From Candidatus Hydrogenedentota bacterium (GTDB lineage: Bacteria > Hydrogenedentota > Hydrogenedentia > Hydrogenedentales > SLHB01), in NCBI GenBank assembly GCA_023384315.1, contig JAHDWY010000034.1, positions 8,423 to 14,932 on the forward strand: DNA of 6,510 nt, read 5' to 3'. A program made the translations under genes and the position numbers. Positions within the stretch are counted from its first letter, which is position 1. Each line of letters opens with the position of its first letter. This document shows, piece by piece, positions 4,918 to 6,510 of the stretch. The notes under the pieces are model-generated. The model saw only the letters and a list, made by a program, of their open reading frames with translations, searched no databases and was not told the origin of the DNA.

Positions 4918-6510
4918 GTGACAGCGGCAACACGAGCGCGGCCATTGACACCCGTGCGCGGGCTGATCCTCGCGCAGAACATCAAGGGCAAGCCTGTTTC
5001 GACGGTCGACCTGCAACGGTGGATTCGGCTGAACCGCGTCGTCTATAAGACCGAGAAGATCGACGTGCTCTTCCAAGGCTGCGATCTGATCCGCTTTGAA
5101 GCGTTGGCCGGCATCGCGCGCGAACTCGACGTCGCGCTGAGCCTCCGCACGGATTGCGCCGGTCCGCCACCCTCCGTGGAGTCGCTCAAACGTGTTGCTT
5201 TGTGGGATCTGTTTCTTTGTCCGGCCAAACCGGATGCACCGCATTTCAAGTCGTGGCTACAGGTGGCGCAGGAGGCCGTGGTGCCGGTGCGTGTGCAGTT
5301 CTGCGGGCCTTTTGAGCATGACCTGAATGTGGAAGCGCTCGCGGACATGCTCGTGGAACGCGGCGTCGTATCGGTCAATATTGCGGGGCGCGATCCTTTC
5401 ACGACCAACGCGCCCGCCCGCAACGCGCGTCATACCGAGTCGACTATCGATCGAATCAACGCGCTGGCCGCGTTCTGTCATGCCCGGGGATTGGAAACGA
5501 GCCTCCTGTGGCTTCCGTTCTGCGAAATTAGCGAGCCTAATCGGACTCTCGCGCTTAACAAGAGACAGTTTTTCCGCGATCACCAACAGTACCAACGCGA
5601 TTCGTACACCTTGGCCGAGAAGTTGTGCGCGCGGCATCCGCATCGTATTCGCCTCGCCCTCCTGATGCATCTCGAGCGATCGACGTCGACCGGAAACCCT
5701 ATCGACCGCATTCTGCTCCCCTGGATCATGGAACACCCTTGGGCGCGCGCACGCGTTTGGGCATTGCATAAACTGACCCGCCATCGCCGCCAGGGCATGC
5801 CTCCGGCGCAGACCGAGCCGTCGCCAGCGGAATTCATGCTCGCGGCGGAACGTGCAAGCGACGAACTCCGGCATGCGAAAGGTCCCATCTGCGCTGAATG
5901 CAGCCTGCACCGCATCTGCGACGGGCTGAAGTCGGAACTCGCGAAAGCGTTGCCCGGCATTGGCATCACCGCGCAGCCGGGCGAGGCCGTGCTGGACCCC
6001 TTCCATTTTGCTGAAGAAAGGCCCCGGCATTTTGACAGCATCGATGAAGCGCGCCGGACCGCCGGACCGGATGAGGCTTTGGTCGAGGAGGCCAATGCGC
6101 TCGTGCTGAATCGCGCGCCGGACCGGGAGATCGGAGCGTTCGACTACCGCGTGGAAGGAACCTGGAGTTGGCCCTTGCCGGGTTGTCTGCGCTGGTTCTC
6201 CTTCACAAACAGCGAGAAGATCAGCACGCCGCTCACGCGCATCGATCCACCCTTTACGTTGTCGGTCACCTTTGGCGGAGGTATCGCGGAGTATATCGGG
6301 TTCGCGATTGGGCGGGGCTGCCGCCTGGTGTGCCCCATGACGGCGTACAGCCATCGCGTCTTGTTACACGTCGCTGCGGATGGACGCTATGTCTTGCTCC
6401 GCGATGGGGAGCCGGTTTCGCCGGTCCAGTTCGTCGGCTCCTACTACGCGCCCGCGCGACTCGGCAAAGCGCTGGAGCCGCGTATCTCGGTCTGGAACAT
6501 CGATGGAACC
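4918..6510 (+). CDS. Radical-SAM-like barrel, cysteine motif and sandwich protein, tandem paralogue (3' end cut by window)
   Basis: The GTG at 4918 opens a frame of 531 codons without a stop to the last base. It starts 17 bases after the preceding TGA. A TTG at 4897, overlapping that stop by four bases (TTGA), is an alternative start, but 4918 gives the same residue spacing to PVRG as in the paralogue. Residues 1-280 form the radical-SAM-like barrel, again without CxxxCxxC, with LPFC at 199-202 and RQFFRDHQQY at 216-225. CX2CX5C lies at 325-334 (CAECSLHRIC). NRAPDR precedes a strand-rich module with FGGGIAEYIG, CX3CPM (C468, C472) and LEPRISVWNID. The sandwich module is about 65% identical by eye to its neighbour over some 80 residues; the barrel is less similar. 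The GT2 domain should follow past the edge. No membrane segment is visible. It probably belongs to the same operon and pathway as the preceding genes. Confidence 0.85.
   Translation, partial: MTAATRARPLTPVRGLILAQNIKGKPVSTVDLQRWIRLNRVVYKTEKIDVLFQGCDLIRFEALAGIARELDVALSLRTDCAGPPPSVESLKRVALWDLFLCPAKPDAPHFKSWLQVAQEAVVPVRVQFCGPFEHDLNVEALADMLVERGVVSVNIAGRDPFTTNAPARNARHTESTIDRINALAAFCHARGLETSLLWLPFCEISEPNRTLALNKRQFFRDHQQYQRDSYTLAEKLCARHPHRIRLALLMHLERSTSTGNPIDRILLPWIMEHPWARARVWALHKLTRHRRQGMPPAQTEPSPAEFMLAAERASDELRHAKGPICAECSLHRICDGLKSELAKALPGIGITAQPGEAVLDPFHFAEERPRHFDSIDEARRTAGPDEALVEEANALVLNRAPDREIGAFDYRVEGTWSWPLPGCLRWFSFTNSEKISTPLTRIDPPFTLSVTFGGGIAEYIGFAIGRGCRLVCPMTAYSHRVLLHVAADGRYVLLRDGEPVSPVQFVGSYYAPARLGKALEPRISVWNIDGT

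Noticed and set aside
4103..4951. Minus-strand open frame of 282 codons
   Set aside because: It overlaps the GT2 domain on the other strand, where the DAD motif and GT-A pattern are clear. It shows no motif of its own.
5257..6354. Long minus-strand open frame of 365 codons
   Set aside because: It is antisense to the paralogue at 4918, which is strongly conserved with its neighbour. The composition (many R, A and H, no domain) is typical of an antisense shadow.
1..6510. CRISPR array, tRNA, rRNA or insertion sequence
   Set aside because: I saw no regularly spaced direct repeats, no cloverleaf or rRNA signature, no transposase-like frame and no flanking terminal inverted repeats. The only large repeat is the diverged tandem gene pair.

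Overview
The window is GC-rich bacterial DNA (high 50s percent GC by eye) with tightly packed genes, GTG and TTG starts and no RNA gene or recognised mobile element. The gene set is a Gfo/Idh/MocA oxidoreductase, a divergent 12-helix transporter, and large proteins that join a radical-SAM-like barrel to a family-2 glycosyltransferase. This fits an uncultured, carbohydrate-oriented lineage such as Planctomycetota, Verrucomicrobiota or Hydrogenedentota. That placement is a guess; the sequence has no phylogenetic marker.

Layout. (1) Positions 1-1032, minus strand: an NAD(P)-dependent Gfo/Idh/MocA oxidoreductase, complete at its start and open at the left edge, probably lacking only its last few residues. 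(2) 1033-1200: an intergenic region between divergent genes, with a fair promoter for the oxidoreductase. (3) 1201-2424, plus strand: a major facilitator superfamily transporter. (4) 2425-2542: a short gap with a weak promoter candidate. (5) 2543-4900: two reading frames in the same register, separated by one TAA codon at 3371-3373. The first encodes a barrel that resembles radical SAM enzymes but lacks the CxxxCxxC triad. The second encodes a CX2CX5C cysteine motif, a beta-sandwich-like module and a GT2 glycosyltransferase domain. (6) 4918-6510: a tandem paralogue that carries the barrel, the cysteine motif and the sandwich module in one uninterrupted frame. It runs off the right edge just before the expected GT2 domain.

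The main observation is the comparison of (5) with (6). Aligned from their GTG starts, they are collinear without a gap for the first 287 codons and differ by only two residues of net length over about 527. The TAA falls at codon 277, opposite an arginine in the intact copy. It separates one conserved cysteine (C202, in an LPFC motif) from the three cysteines of CX2CX5C, which together could form a four-cysteine Fe-S site. A purine-rich AAGGG overlapping the stop lies six bases before a GTG in the downstream frame, so termination with restart is possible. The alternatives are a recent nonsense mutation, a base-call error or readthrough.

How the genes work together is inferred. The 2543-6510 genes look like one operon for glycan or glycoconjugate assembly, with glycosyltransferase modules attached to radical-SAM-derived scaffolds. 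The transporter lies upstream on the same strand and may or may not be co-transcribed. The oxidoreductase could be a sugar or nucleotide-sugar dehydrogenase, but it is on the opposite strand and any functional link is speculative.
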